This document shows, piece after piece, positions 51,163 through 60,325 of a stretch of 64,000 nucleotides of DNA (the first letter of the stretch is position 1; each line of letters opens with the position of its first letter). A model generated the notes under the pieces. It was given only the letters and a program-made list of their open reading frames with translations, was not told the origin of the DNA and did no database searches. This DNA is from Bacillus aerolatus. Lineage in GTDB: Bacteria; Bacillota; Bacilli; Bacillales; Domibacillaceae. Location: NCBI RefSeq assembly GCF_009183655.1, contig NZ_WEIO01000005.1, positions 124,001 to 188,000 of the forward strand, given 5' to 3'. The position numbers and the translations under genes are program-made.

Positions 51163-52404
51163 TCACTTATACTCTCTTTTACGGAGTAAGAGAGAAAAAA
51201 GTTTCAATTTCTTATTACTTTCTCCTGAAAGGCCGACCCAAATGACGGATGGAATGGCCATAAATGTAAGCAAAGCTACACCGGTCCAACCTGCCGATTC
51301 CCATAGAAAAGCAGTCAATGTCGTACCTGCGGCGGCGCCAAGATAATAACTGAATAAGTACAGGCTGGAGGCGCCGCCTTTATGGTGAGTCGCTCGTTCG
51401 TTCACAATAGCGGTCATAAGCGAATGGGAAACGAAAAAGCCGAGACAATTGAGCGCCAGTCCCAAAATGATAAGTCCGCCGGAGTGAGAAATCGTCAGCA
51501 GCGAACCGCTAGTGAAAAAGAAAGCGCCAGCCATCAGCATATTTGTTTTTGAAAAACGTTCTGACAGCTTTCCGGCGATGACGGAACCGGCCACACCGGC
51601 AGAATAAGCAAAGTAAAGAAAAGAAATGGTTTTTAGCGACCATTCAAACGGCTCGCCGTGCAAATAAAAAGGCAAGTACGTCCAAAGCCCGGTGAATGCT
51701 CCCTGCATCATAATGCCCGATAAAAACAGCGGGATAAGCATGGTGTTCTTTGTGTGATGAGCCATTCCTCTAATATCTTCCATAAAGGGACGTTTACTCG
51801 GTTTAAAGAAGCGGGAAGACGGTATCCACCATAAATAAAGAAGAAACAGCACAACGTCAGCAGCAATAAGGGCATAAAGAGCAGCTTCATAACTGGCGGC
51901 ATCTGCGACATAGCCGAAGCTGGCGCGGCCGAACATGCCCCCCATGCTGTTAGAAGCAATGTAGAGCATAATGCCGAGCCCGATGCTTTTTACAGCTACT
52001 TCTTCTGAAACATAAGCAATAGCGGCAGCCGGGATACCAGCCAAGAAAAATCCCTGAATGATCCTCAAGAAGAGCAGCGCCTCAAACGAAGGCAAAAAAG
52101 GCATCACAATAAGCGGCAAAATGGAAAAAGCAAGGCCAATATCCATGATTCTCCGCCGGCCAAAACGGTCCGATAAAAAACCAAAAACGAGCAAGCCGGC
52201 CATTAAAGCGATAATCGTAAGCGACATCGATAAGCTGGCTTCAGCAGAGGAAATCTCGAACTTTTTTACAAACAGCGGCATGACGGGCTGTGTAAAATAC
52301 ATATTAGCAAACGTAATGAGCGAGGCGCAGACGAGCGCTCCCATCATTCGCCAAAATTCTTTATCTTTCGTTGTATACTTTCTCACCTGCGGCTGGTCAT
52401 TCAT
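51163..52404 (-). CDS. MFS transporter (YnfM/Bcr-type efflux)
   Basis: 413 residues from ATG 52404 with AAGGAG upstream. Twelve membrane segments; FGFLSDRFGRRRIMDIGL is the loop 2-3 MFS signature, and SLSMSLTIIALMAGL is typical of the Bcr/CflA and arabinose-efflux type. The substrate is unknown. Confidence 0.85.
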   Translation of the reverse strand: MNDQPQVRKYTTKDKEFWRMMGALVCASLITFANMYFTQPVMPLFVKKFEISSAEASLSMSLTIIALMAGLLVFGFLSDRFGRRRIMDIGLAFSILPLIVMPFLPSFEALLFLRIIQGFFLAGIPAAAIAYVSEEVAVKSIGLGIMLYIASNSMGGMFGRASFGYVADAASYEAALYALIAADVVLFLLYLWWIPSSRFFKPSKRPFMEDIRGMAHHTKNTMLIPLFLSGIMMQGAFTGLWTYLPFYLHGEPFEWSLKTISFLYFAYSAGVAGSVIAGKLSERFSKTNMLMAGAFFFTSGSLLTISHSGGLIILGLALNCLGFFVSHSLMTAIVNERATHHKGGASSLYLFSYYLGAAAGTTLTAFLWESAGWTGVALLTFMAIPSVIWVGLSGESNKKLKLFSLLLRKREYK

Positions 52405-52479
52405 TAGCAAAGCTCCTTTATTAAGTGAAAGCATTTGTACGTTTATGTATAAATGTACCTCTTTTGCCGTATGAACTCA

Positions 52480-52508
52480 ATGACAATGCCAGTTTCTTCC
52501 GATATAAT
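52480..52508 (+). promoter_or_regulatory. Promoter of the HcaT-like MFS unit
   Basis: -35 ATGACA (52480-52485), exact 17-bp spacer, -10 TATAAT (52503-52508), about 40 bp before ATG 52547. Confidence 0.65.
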
Positions 52509-52546
52509 AGTAGCTTGTGAAAATAAAAATTGTGAGGTTTTCAGCT

Positions 52547-53698
52547 ATGTATAAAGCGCAAACGTGGTTATCGCTTAACTTCTTCGCTTTTTTCTTTACG
52601 TGGGGCGTGTTTCTGCCGTACTGGACTGCCTGGCTCATATCGAGCAAAGGCTTGACAGTCGAATCTGCCAGCACCATTATTGCGGCCGGTTTGTTTATTC
52701 GTTCTTTTTCAACTTTCTTTGTCTTTCCCGCGCTGAGTACAAAGTTTCCAATCGGCACACTCGTAAAAGCTTTCACTGTACTGAGTACGCTGTCGCTTTA
52801 TTTGTTTATTCCTTTTGATTCGTTTCGCGCCATGATGATTGCTATGGCCTTATTCAGTTTCATCTATCCGCTCATGCTGCCGCTGACAGAAAGCATCGGG
52901 GCGATTATGATGCAAAGTGAACGCATTCATTATGGAAAAAGCCGCTCATGGGGTTCAATTGGCTATGCGATTGCCTTGCTCATCGTCGGGGCTGTAACTG
53001 CTTATTTCGGGGAAAATTCTATTATATATGTTATGATTTTTGGCTGTTTGCTCATGTTGGCGGCCGCTTTTTATTACACACCTGCTTCCTTAAAAACAAA
53101 AGCAAATGACCATTCTGTTCCTTTCCGCTCGCTTTTTCAATCAAAGCGCTTCGTGACAGCGATGATCATTTGCATAGTCATACAAGGAGCGCATGCTTCT
53201 TATTATAGTTACGGTTTTATTTACTTGCAGGATTTAGGCGTGAACAATACGTGGAGCGGCGTCATTTTAAACATTGCCGTCGTTTCAGAAATTCTTTTTT
53301 TTGCTATCGCTGACCGACTGCTCAAGCGAACGAGAATTTCATCTATGTTTTTCGCTTCCGCTGTCGCATCCATTATCCGCTGGACACTTTTATTTTTGTT
53401 CCCGAGCGTGACAGTCTATGCAGCCACTCAAATTTTGCACTCCATGACGTTCGCTCTTGCCCATTTTGCATTTATCCGGCTTCTTTATGAAGAGTTCGAC
53501 AGCCGTGAAATTCCAGCGGCTCAAGGTATATATGCTTCTCTCGGCATGGGGCTGAGCACATCCCTGCTCACTGTCGCCGGCGGCTATTTATATAAAGAAG
53601 AACCAGGCCTCGCTTTTTTAGGAATGGCGCTCGTTCTTATTCCAGCCGTTTTGTTAAGTATATATATGAAGAAAAAATTTGAAGCCAATCCGCTATAA
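52547..53698 (+). CDS. MFS transporter, HcaT/YwbF-like (3-phenylpropionate/nucleoside-type)
   Basis: 383 residues from ATG 52547 (GTGAGG nine bases upstream). Twelve-helix MFS protein with the HcaT-like pattern LNFFAFFFTWGVFLPYWTAW and YGKSRSWGSIGYAIA. Members of the subgroup are annotated as 3-phenylpropionate or nucleoside permeases. A role in aromatic-acid uptake would fit the paa genes 35 kb away, but its neighbours here are an epimerase and a peptidase-like gene. Confidence 0.8.
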   Translation: MYKAQTWLSLNFFAFFFTWGVFLPYWTAWLISSKGLTVESASTIIAAGLFIRSFSTFFVFPALSTKFPIGTLVKAFTVLSTLSLYLFIPFDSFRAMMIAMALFSFIYPLMLPLTESIGAIMMQSERIHYGKSRSWGSIGYAIALLIVGAVTAYFGENSIIYVMIFGCLLMLAAAFYYTPASLKTKANDHSVPFRSLFQSKRFVTAMIICIVIQGAHASYYSYGFIYLQDLGVNNTWSGVILNIAVVSEILFFAIADRLLKRTRISSMFFASAVASIIRWTLLFLFPSVTVYAATQILHSMTFALAHFAFIRLLYEEFDSREIPAAQGIYASLGMGLSTSLLTVAGGYLYKEEPGLAFLGMALVLIPAVLLSIYMKKKFEANPL

Positions 53699-53786
53699 AT
53701 AAATAAGTTATTCAACTATTCACCCTTTTAATTGCACTTTTTTCACTTATACTAAAGAGATACATACGCCAAAGGAGATGACAAAC

Positions 53787-54896
53787 ATGAAAATTGTTAA
53801 AGCGGAACTTTTCGGCATTCATTTGCCGCTGAAAACACCGTTCATTATTTCTTATGCTACGTTTCATCATATGCCGTCTGTCATTGTTAAATTGGAAACA
53901 GATAACGGCCTCATCGGCTGGGGAGAAGCAGTGCCGGATGAGCATGTAACAGGCGAAAGCTTTTTCGGCTGTATCGAAATATTGCGGCACATACTTTTAC
54001 CAACAGTTCTGGGGGAATACCCCTTTCAAATTGAAAAGATCCATCATAAAATGAATGAAGCGATTATTGCCAATCCAGCGGCAAAAGCAGCGATTGATAT
54101 CGCCTGCTACGACTTGATGGGCAAAGCGTCCGGACTGCCAGTGTACGATTTAATCGGCGGAAAAAGCCATGCCGAGCTGACTTATCCGAAAGTGCTGAGC
54201 ATTGAAGAACCGGCAGTAATGGCGGAAAAAGCCCGAGCAGCCATCGCTTCCGGTTTCCACTCGCTGAAGCTGAAAGTCGGCACCGATACTCAAATGGACG
54301 TGAAACGAATTCAAGCAGTTCGGGAGGCGGTCGGTTTTAATGTACCGATTCGGGTCGATGTCAACCAGGGCTGGCAAACATACGCCGCGGCTATTGGAGC
54401 AATGAAACAGCTCGAGCCGCTTCAGCTTGCTTGGATTGAACAGCCGATCCGCATTGGTGATATCGATGGACTGGCCAAAATTAAACAGCAATGTACGGTC
54501 CCGCTCATGGCGGATGAATCCATTCAGCACGGCGAACATTTAATCGAAATGGTAAAAAAAGAAGCTGTCGATAAAATTAATATTAAGCTAATGAAATGCG
54601 GTGGTATCTTCCCGGCAATTTCTATCGCCAAAGCGGCGGAATATGCCGGCATCGACTGTCAGATCGGCTCAATGGTCGAGTCTTCCATCGGTTCAGCAGC
54701 CGGCTATCATGCCGCCATTTCCCGCAAAAATATTACGAGCACAGAATTGACCGGGCCGCTGTTGTTCAGCAAAGATATTGGCGATTTAACGTATGACGTG
54801 CCTTTTGTCCACCTTAATGACAAGCCGGGACTCGGCCTTACGATAAATGAATCGGCGTTAAAAGAATTAACCGTCGCACAAGTGTCAGTAAAATAA
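53787..54896 (+). CDS. Enolase-superfamily epimerase/racemase (MLE subgroup)
   Basis: 369 residues from ATG 53787, 9 bases after AAAGGAG. Catalytic Lys pair Lys161/Lys163 in SLKLKVG, metal ligands Asp190 (RVDVNQG), Glu218 (WIEQP) and Asp243 (MADES), and Lys267 in INIKLMK. The arrangement fits dipeptide epimerases and N-succinylamino acid racemases. The DxD motif of L-Ala-D/L-Glu epimerases near the C-terminus seems to be replaced by TELTG, which argues for another substrate. The M20 hydrolase gene follows 16 bp later, so an N-acyl amino acid or dipeptide route is likely. Confidence 0.87.
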   Translation: MKIVKAELFGIHLPLKTPFIISYATFHHMPSVIVKLETDNGLIGWGEAVPDEHVTGESFFGCIEILRHILLPTVLGEYPFQIEKIHHKMNEAIIANPAAKAAIDIACYDLMGKASGLPVYDLIGGKSHAELTYPKVLSIEEPAVMAEKARAAIASGFHSLKLKVGTDTQMDVKRIQAVREAVGFNVPIRVDVNQGWQTYAAAIGAMKQLEPLQLAWIEQPIRIGDIDGLAKIKQQCTVPLMADESIQHGEHLIEMVKKEAVDKINIKLMKCGGIFPAISIAKAAEYAGIDCQIGSMVESSIGSAAGYHAAISRKNITSTELTGPLLFSKDIGDLTYDVPFVHLNDKPGLGLTINESALKELTVAQVSVK

Positions 54897-54912
54897 GAAA
54901 GGAGGATGAACC

Positions 54913-56016
54913 GTGAAAACAACAGATAGCCGGCTAATAGACATTTTCAATCATTTGCATACCCACCCAGAAATCAGCTGGAAAGAAACTGAAACAACTG
55001 CTTATATTGCCGGGCTGCTGAAAAAAGAAGGATTGTTCGTAACTACCTTTGACGACTGCACGGGCCTGATCGCCGAAATCGGCAGCGGCAAACCGGTCAT
55101 TGCCATCCGCGCGGATATTGATGCCCTCTGGCAGGAAGTGGATGGCACGTTTCAAGCAAATCATTCATGCGGACATGATGCTCATATGTCCATCGTCATT
55201 GGCGCCATTCTGCAATTGAAAGATCAAATACAAGATGGTACAGTCCGGTTTATTTTCCAACCGGCAGAAGAAACCGGCAGCGGCGCATTGAAAATGGTGG
55301 AAAAAGGTGTTGTCGATGATGCCGACTATTTATTCGGCATTCACTTGCGTCCTGTAGAAGAGCTGCCATTCGGAAAAATGACACCTGCGGTTCATCACGG
55401 AGCGGTTGCTTTTTTAACCGGGAAAATCATCGGCGATGACGCTCACGGCGCCCGCCCTCATCAAGGAACGAATGCGATTGATATCATTGCTGCGTTAAAT
55501 GAACAGCTAAAACTGATTCACTTTTCTCCATTTGAACCGTACTCGGTGAAAATGACGCACGTAGAAGCCGGCGGACAAAGTTTGAATATTATTCCCGGAT
55601 CGGCAAAGTTCGGTCTCGATGTCCGCGCTCAAAAAAATTCCGTCTTATTGGATATGCAAAAGATCATCGAAGAAAAAATCAATGGGCTCAGCCGCTTATT
55701 CAATGTCACGATTGAGATGGATTGGCTTGACTTTACTCCGGGAGCGGAAGTCAATGCTGAAGCGGAAGAACTGCTGCGCCAAGGCATTCTCGAATACGGC
55801 GGCAAAGACATGCTTGCCGGACCGCTTATCACATCAGGCAGTGACGATTTTCACTTTTACACAATTAAACGACCGAACTTAAAAGCTTCCATGATGGGCA
55901 TCGGCGCGGATTTAAAACCGGGTCTGCACCATCCGAAAATGACCTTTGATCCGCGCGCCATTCAAATCGGCGCCGATGTGCTTACCCGTTCCGTCTTAAA
56001 TGCATTAAAAAAATAA
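54913..56016 (+). CDS. M20-family amidohydrolase
   Basis: 367 residues from GTG 54913 (AAAGGAGGATG upstream). M20D-type metal motifs are NHSCGHDAHMS, PAEETGSGALKM and GIHLRPVEELPFG; VEAGGQSLNIIPGSA belongs to the dimerisation domain. It hydrolyses N-acyl amino acids or small peptides. Pairing with the enolase-superfamily enzyme suggests racemisation followed by deacylation. Confidence 0.9.
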   Translation: MKTTDSRLIDIFNHLHTHPEISWKETETTAYIAGLLKKEGLFVTTFDDCTGLIAEIGSGKPVIAIRADIDALWQEVDGTFQANHSCGHDAHMSIVIGAILQLKDQIQDGTVRFIFQPAEETGSGALKMVEKGVVDDADYLFGIHLRPVEELPFGKMTPAVHHGAVAFLTGKIIGDDAHGARPHQGTNAIDIIAALNEQLKLIHFSPFEPYSVKMTHVEAGGQSLNIIPGSAKFGLDVRAQKNSVLLDMQKIIEEKINGLSRLFNVTIEMDWLDFTPGAEVNAEAEELLRQGILEYGGKDMLAGPLITSGSDDFHFYTIKRPNLKASMMGIGADLKPGLHHPKMTFDPRAIQIGADVLTRSVLNALKK

Positions 56017-56021
56017 AAAAC

Positions 56022-56069
56022 GCCTCTTACTAAAAAGCTTCTCTATGCTTTTTAGTAAGAGGCATTTAT
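56022..56069 (+). terminator. Terminator after the M20 gene
   Basis: A perfect 17-bp stem (56022-56038 with 56047-56063), 8-nt loop, followed by an AT-rich tail. Confidence 0.8.
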
Positions 56070-56080
56070 ATTTCGGCGGG

Positions 56081-56165
56081 CTTTGTCCAGCGCTTTGGCG
56101 ACTTTGTTCACGACTTCCAAGCTTTGTCCACCAATTCAGACGCTTTCTTCACGATTTATTGAACA
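56081..56165. repeat. 21-bp-periodic repeat with CTTTGTYCA core
   Basis: CTTTGTCCA (56081), CTTTGTTCA (56102), CTTTGTCCA (56122) and CTTTCTTCA (56143): spacings of 21, 20 and 21. The TTTGTTCACG form is one base from the TTTGTGCACG of the 19054 array, suggesting a related element. It lies between two terminators. Confidence 0.55.
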
Positions 56166-56173
56166 TGTAAAAA

Positions 56174-56222
56174 AGCTGTCCAAAAGTCAGTAAGTTACTG
56201 ACTTTTAGAACAGCTCTTTTTT
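56174..56222 (-). terminator. Terminator after the two-LysM 3D gene
   Basis: AGCTGTCCAAAAGTCAGTAA pairs with TTACTGACTTTTAGAACAGCT over most of its length, with T-runs on both sides. It shares the CAAAAGTCAGT core with the terminator at 40262. Confidence 0.8.
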
Positions 56223-56228
56223 TGTTCA

Positions 56229-56999
56229 TTAGTTTAAAATTGTCACGTTCACTGTGCGGCGTCCCCAGTCGAGAGCCTGGTCCTTCGTTGGTACGTGCAG
56301 GTCAATTTTGTTTCCTTTAATTGCTCCGCCTGTATCACCAGCAACGGCTGTTCCATACCCTTCTACGTATACTTTAGAACCTAAAGGAATAACGTTAGGG
56401 TCGACAGCGATTACTTTCGCATTGCGGTCATTATTTAAGTTAATACCTGTTGCCGTAATGCCTGAGCAGCCGGCACATTGTGCTGTGTAGGCAGTAGCGG
56501 ACACAGAAATCGTTTTACCTTGCGGCGCTTGCTGTGCTGGTGCAGGATTGTTCGATGCTGCTTTAGCAGGGGCAGCCGCCGGTTTTGCAGCAGATACGCC
56601 TTTTACTTGTCCTGAAAGAGCAAGCTTGTCGCCAGCGTAGATTCTGTCAGAAGACAAACCGTTAATAGCTTTTAATGATTGGACAGAAAGACCGTTTTTA
56701 GAAGCGATTTTAAATAATGTATCTCCAGGTTGAATAGTATATGTACCATTTCCTTTGGATGCTGCAGAAGCATTTGTAGTTGTGCCGCCATTCACTTCTA
56801 TTTTTTGATTAGGGAAAATTAAATCAGATGAAAGGTTGTTCCATCCTTTAAGTTGTTGAACAGTCGTATTATTTTTTTGAGAGATGCTCCAAAGCGTATC
56901 TCCACTTTGTATTGTATATGTTTGTGCGGATGCAGCAGTTCCGAAAAGGCCTCCGCCGATCACCGTAGTAGCTGCAAGTGCGATAATTTGTTTTTTCAT
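56229..56999 (-). CDS. Secreted LysM(2)-3D domain protein (YocH-like)
   Basis: 256 residues from ATG 56999 with AGGAGG upstream. A signal peptide (LAATTVIGGGLFGTAASAQ) is followed by two LysM modules (YTIQSGDTLWSISQKN; YTIQPGDTLFKIASKN), a Pro/Ala linker and a C-terminal 3D domain with ITATGINLN, KVIAVDPNVIPLGSKVYVEG and GNKIDLHV; the Asp residues after which the domain is named are present. YocH-type proteins act as muropeptide-releasing wall enzymes. It is paralogous to the gene at 57388. Confidence 0.92.
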   Translation of the reverse strand: MKKQIIALAATTVIGGGLFGTAASAQTYTIQSGDTLWSISQKNNTTVQQLKGWNNLSSDLIFPNQKIEVNGGTTTNASAASKGNGTYTIQPGDTLFKIASKNGLSVQSLKAINGLSSDRIYAGDKLALSGQVKGVSAAKPAAAPAKAASNNPAPAQQAPQGKTISVSATAYTAQCAGCSGITATGINLNNDRNAKVIAVDPNVIPLGSKVYVEGYGTAVAGDTGGAIKGNKIDLHVPTKDQALDWGRRTVNVTILN

Positions 57000-57387
57000 G
57001 ATAGAAAAACCTCCTGTGTTCTGACACGCGGTAACTTCCCAGTTTAGTATTCCAATTAAAAGGGAAAATAAGAAACAACCGCCTGCAAGAAGCATTTTTA
57101 AAAAATTGAGTGTCCAGTGGCACTATTGAATAGAAACAAAGAAACTATATATAAACAGCTGCGGTCAATCGCTCGATTACCTGCTGACGAAATTTATTGT
57201 ATCATGCCTCGGCGTGTAATGTTTTTAAGAAGCCGTTACGCTTTTGCGCCTTTATATAACGATCTTGTTACAAAAAGATGTATTTTATATACTTGTAATC
57301 TAAATGAAATAAATAAGACAATTCCCGCATGTTAAGAGAAAAAAAAGAAACCCGCCGCAGCGGATTTCTTTTTTTCTTTCAGTCTAT
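57000..57387. other. Gap between the two 3D-domain genes
   Basis: 388 bp. It holds a minus-strand terminator at 57346-57372 (GAAACCCGC/GCGGATTTC with T-runs) for nothing obvious upstream except possible readthrough from the 57388 gene. Some TGTAAT/TTACA half-sites occur, but not in the spacing of a WalR box. No gene is supported. Confidence 0.4.
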
Positions 57388-57948
57388 TTATTTCAAAATC
57401 TGTACTTTTACTGTACGTACACCCCAGCGGTATGCCTGCTGTTTGTTTGGTACGTGAACGTCAATTTTATTTCCTTTAATAGCGCCGCCTTTATCTCCGG
57501 CAATCGCTTCGCCGTATCCTTCAACGTATACTTTCGTTCCGAGCGGAATCACTTTCGGATCTACGGCAATCACTTTTGCATTTGGATTTTTCTTTAAGTT
57601 AATGCCAGTTGCCGTAATGCCTGAACAGCCTTTACATGAAGCAGTATAAGCAGTTGATTTAACAGTAAGTACTTTTGCAGCTTTGACTGCAACAGGCTTG
57701 CTTGCTGCAGGCTTAGCTGGCTGTGCAGCAGCAGTTGTATTTTGAAAGACCAGCTTTTGGCCGACTCTGATGTTGTCTGATTTTAAATTGTTCCATTGTT
57801 TTAATTGGTTTACAGTCGTCTTATACTCTCGTGCAATGCTCCATAATGTATCTCCTCGTTGTACTGTGTGACTCGCTGATGCTGCCTCCACGGCAGAAGT
57901 GCTGAATAGTACGCAAGCAACAACTAAAGACATAATAGCTTTTCTCAC
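57388..57948 (-). CDS. Secreted LysM-3D domain protein, shorter paralogue
   Basis: 186 residues: signal peptide (SLVVACVLFSTSAVEA), one LysM (HTVQRGDTLWSIAREYKT) and a 3D domain nearly the same as in the neighbouring gene (ITATGINLKKNPNAKVIAVD; IPLGTKVYVEGYG; GNKIDVHVPN). The pair probably arose by local duplication, with loss or gain of a LysM unit. Confidence 0.92.
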   Translation of the reverse strand: MRKAIMSLVVACVLFSTSAVEAASASHTVQRGDTLWSIAREYKTTVNQLKQWNNLKSDNIRVGQKLVFQNTTAAAQPAKPAASKPVAVKAAKVLTVKSTAYTASCKGCSGITATGINLKKNPNAKVIAVDPKVIPLGTKVYVEGYGEAIAGDKGGAIKGNKIDVHVPNKQQAYRWGVRTVKVQILK

Positions 57949-58346
57949 GGATTAGAGACCCCCTTCATTTGTAACACGAGACCTATTCTACCATGCAAAT
58001 ATAACGGCATCATTACACCAAGATGTTTGTTTCTTTACACAAATATTTCACGTGTTGTAATATTCAGACAAAAAAACCTCTACTAAAATCCGTCATAAAC
58101 CCTTAAAGAACAAGGGTTTGTCGTTATTTGTTTGAAGAAAAAAAGGGAGACTCCTTCCATATGTAATGCCTGTGCTGCTCTTTTGCCATATAAATCTTTC
58201 ATTTTTATACATTAATAAAGGCAATTTTTGCTTTAAAAGATACTCACTTTTTATCAAATTCTGTTAGATTATAATGGTATGGAAAGATAGAGTTGTATAT
58301 AATAAGGAAAGATGTCAATTCACATTATTTTATTGGAGGATTTTAA
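57949..58346. other. Divergent control region between the LysM-3D and yknW-like genes
   Basis: 398 bp. An AAACCC/GGGTTT hairpin near 58096-58120 and a TATAAT at 58270-58275, the likely -10 of the yknW-like gene (weak -35). A TATTGGAGG ribosome site precedes 58347. No gene is seen. Confidence 0.4.
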
Positions 58347-59009
58347 ATGATTTATCAAGTGCAGCTAGTCAAGGGGCTGTTTCGTCCAGACGATCGCTTT
58401 TATCAGCTGGACCACGCAGAGGAAATCAGGGGCTTGTGGAGCCGCATCTCTTTATTAATTATAGTAAGTACAGCCTTATACTTTTTAAGCGGCCTGTTAG
58501 GAATTCAATCTGAATCAGTTTCTGCCTATTTGGCTGATGTCGGCAATACAGAGTTTGAAGGGCAAAAGATGCTGTTTGCGATCGGAAGCGCGACCTGGGG
58601 CCTTCTTTATCCGTTACTCATTTTGTTTCTTCCGGCTCTTTTATTTTGGACATTTTTAGAAGTAGACTTTCGAAAACTGCTCGTGCTGCAATCGTTTGTT
58701 TTCGTTATTTATTTAATTGAAGTTTGCTTATTAATTCTTTTAAATGTAACGCTCGCTATCCCGAGAGACTCTTCCCCATTTTCCCTTGGTGTTCTTGCTC
58801 AATACGTAACAGAAAATGAACTCATCACTAGTTTTTTTAGTTTTATTACCCTATTCCATATTTGGGCGATGACCCTGCAATATAAATTTTTAAAACGGAG
58901 CTCAGAAAAAAGCCCGCGCTTTGTTCTTCTGCTCATTTTAGCCATTACAATTGCTCTTTGGCTATTTTCTGCTTTATTTACATCCATTCACGTTGACCGC
59001 TTATTTTAA
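58347..59009 (+). CDS. YIP1-family membrane protein (YknW-like)
   Basis: 220 residues with five hydrophobic segments, in the order and spacing of YIP1 domain proteins. ATTGGAGG precedes the ATG. In B. subtilis YknW works with the MFP YknX and the ABC transporter YknYZ in protection from the SDP toxin. Here the MFP-like gene follows 24 bp later, but YknY and YknZ are absent. Confidence 0.75.
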   Translation: MIYQVQLVKGLFRPDDRFYQLDHAEEIRGLWSRISLLIIVSTALYFLSGLLGIQSESVSAYLADVGNTEFEGQKMLFAIGSATWGLLYPLLILFLPALLFWTFLEVDFRKLLVLQSFVFVIYLIEVCLLILLNVTLAIPRDSSPFSLGVLAQYVTENELITSFFSFITLFHIWAMTLQYKFLKRSSEKSPRFVLLLILAITIALWLFSALFTSIHVDRLF

Positions 59010-59033
59010 CAGAGAAGGAGGTGGCGAAAATAA

Positions 59034-60287
59034 ATGAAACGAGTAAAGAAAAAGGTGTGGCTGACAGCAGGTGCGCTGCTTATTGCCGGAAACCTTTATT
59101 TAACTTTTAAAGAAGATAGTAAAACCGATCGATCTCAATGGATAACAGAGTGGAAGCCGTCAGCGAAAGATGATGTCGTGGAAACGTTCCAAACGACCGG
59201 CGTCATTACCCCGGCAGATGAAAAGCCTATTTATTTCGATAAAGATGAGGGAACATTCTTAAGGTTTCTAGTGGAAAAAGGACAGGAAATTGGTGCGGGC
59301 ACGCCACTGTTTGAGTACTCTTCTGCCAACCTCGAACGGGAAGTAGAAAGATTGCAAGCAGAAAAAACACAAATAGAAAAGCAAATCCAGCTCGTTGATG
59401 GACAAATTTCCAAATTAAATTCAATCCTGTCAAAGATTGAAAAAGAAGAAAAAGAAGCGAATGATGATGACAATGACAGTAAAGATACTAAAAAGGAAAC
59501 GAGCAGCGCAGCGAAAGTAACCGTGGAAAATGAAATCATTGACCAGGAAACAGAAAAGCTGAAGCTCGAAGAAGAAATCCGCAAATATGATACATTAATT
59601 TCTCAGGCTGAATCCAAGAAAAACAACTTAATCGTTAAAAGTGAAACAGAGGGAATTGTGAAAGAGCTCAATACGAAGCTGAGCAACCCGATCATGACGA
59701 TCCGCTCACCAGAAGCTGCCGTGCAAGGTGTATTTAATGAACAGCAGCTGAATAAGGTAACAGATGGCTTAACCATATACGCTTCCGTTGATCCACTGCC
59801 AGTGACATTCAAAGGAGAAATTTCAAGCGTTGAAAAATTCCCGGAACAAGAACCTTCCGTGAAAAGAAAGAGCTTGTATCCGTTTATTGCTCAGCTCGAT
59901 AAAAACAACATGGAAGATGCGGCCGATCAGCTGCTGCCAGGCATGAAAGCCAATGTCACGGTTGTAACGCGAGAAGCGCTGCAAGCGGTGACCATCCCCG
60001 CTTCTACTTTGATGAAGTCCGGTAAAAAATCGTATGTTTTCGTATTAAACACGAAAGGACAAATTGAAAAAAGAGCGGTGAAGAAAGGCCTTCTCGTTGA
60101 CGGCATCCAAGAAATTAAAAGCGGTTTAAAAGCCGGCGAAAAAGTCGTGGCTGAACCAGCGAAGCTAATCATTCATCAAGGAGAATTTGTGTCTCCTGCT
60201 GACTATAAAGCTGTCACAAAAAAACAGCTGCAGCAAATGACAAAGAAAGAACGGGCAAAATTTATTTTAATGGGCCTATTATCCTAA
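59034..60287 (+). CDS. Membrane fusion/efflux adaptor protein (YknX-like)
   Basis: 417 residues. One N-terminal membrane anchor (VWLTAGALLIAGNLYLTF), a split lipoyl domain (TFLRFLVEKGQEIGAGTPLF), a long charged coiled coil (~residues 95-195, rich in KKE and DDND), beta-barrel and MPD domains (LLPGMKANVTVVTREALQAV; KSYVFVLNTKGQIEKRAV). It resembles MacA/YknX adaptors of ABC exporters. No ABC transporter gene follows; a terminator comes immediately. Confidence 0.88.
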   Translation: MKRVKKKVWLTAGALLIAGNLYLTFKEDSKTDRSQWITEWKPSAKDDVVETFQTTGVITPADEKPIYFDKDEGTFLRFLVEKGQEIGAGTPLFEYSSANLEREVERLQAEKTQIEKQIQLVDGQISKLNSILSKIEKEEKEANDDDNDSKDTKKETSSAAKVTVENEIIDQETEKLKLEEEIRKYDTLISQAESKKNNLIVKSETEGIVKELNTKLSNPIMTIRSPEAAVQGVFNEQQLNKVTDGLTIYASVDPLPVTFKGEISSVEKFPEQEPSVKRKSLYPFIAQLDKNNMEDAADQLLPGMKANVTVVTREALQAVTIPASTLMKSGKKSYVFVLNTKGQIEKRAVKKGLLVDGIQEIKSGLKAGEKVVAEPAKLIIHQGEFVSPADYKAVTKKQLQQMTKKERAKFILMGLLS

Positions 60288-60293
60288 CACAAG

Positions 60294-60325
60294 AAAATCC
60301 CGGAGCCGCCTCCGGGATTTTCTTT
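60294..60325. terminator. Terminator between convergent yknX-like and subtilase genes
   Basis: AAAATCCCGGA and TCCGGGATTTT form an 11-bp stem with T-runs in both directions. It touches the stop codon of the subtilase gene. Confidence 0.85.

Noticed and set aside
57117-57335. 72-codon ORF on the plus strand between the 3D genes
   Set aside because: No ribosome site, odd composition, and it overlaps the upstream region of the divergent gene.
57000-58080. WalR boxes upstream of the two LysM-3D genes
   Set aside because: TGTAAT/TTACA half-sites are present, but none form the required pair with a 5-bp gap.
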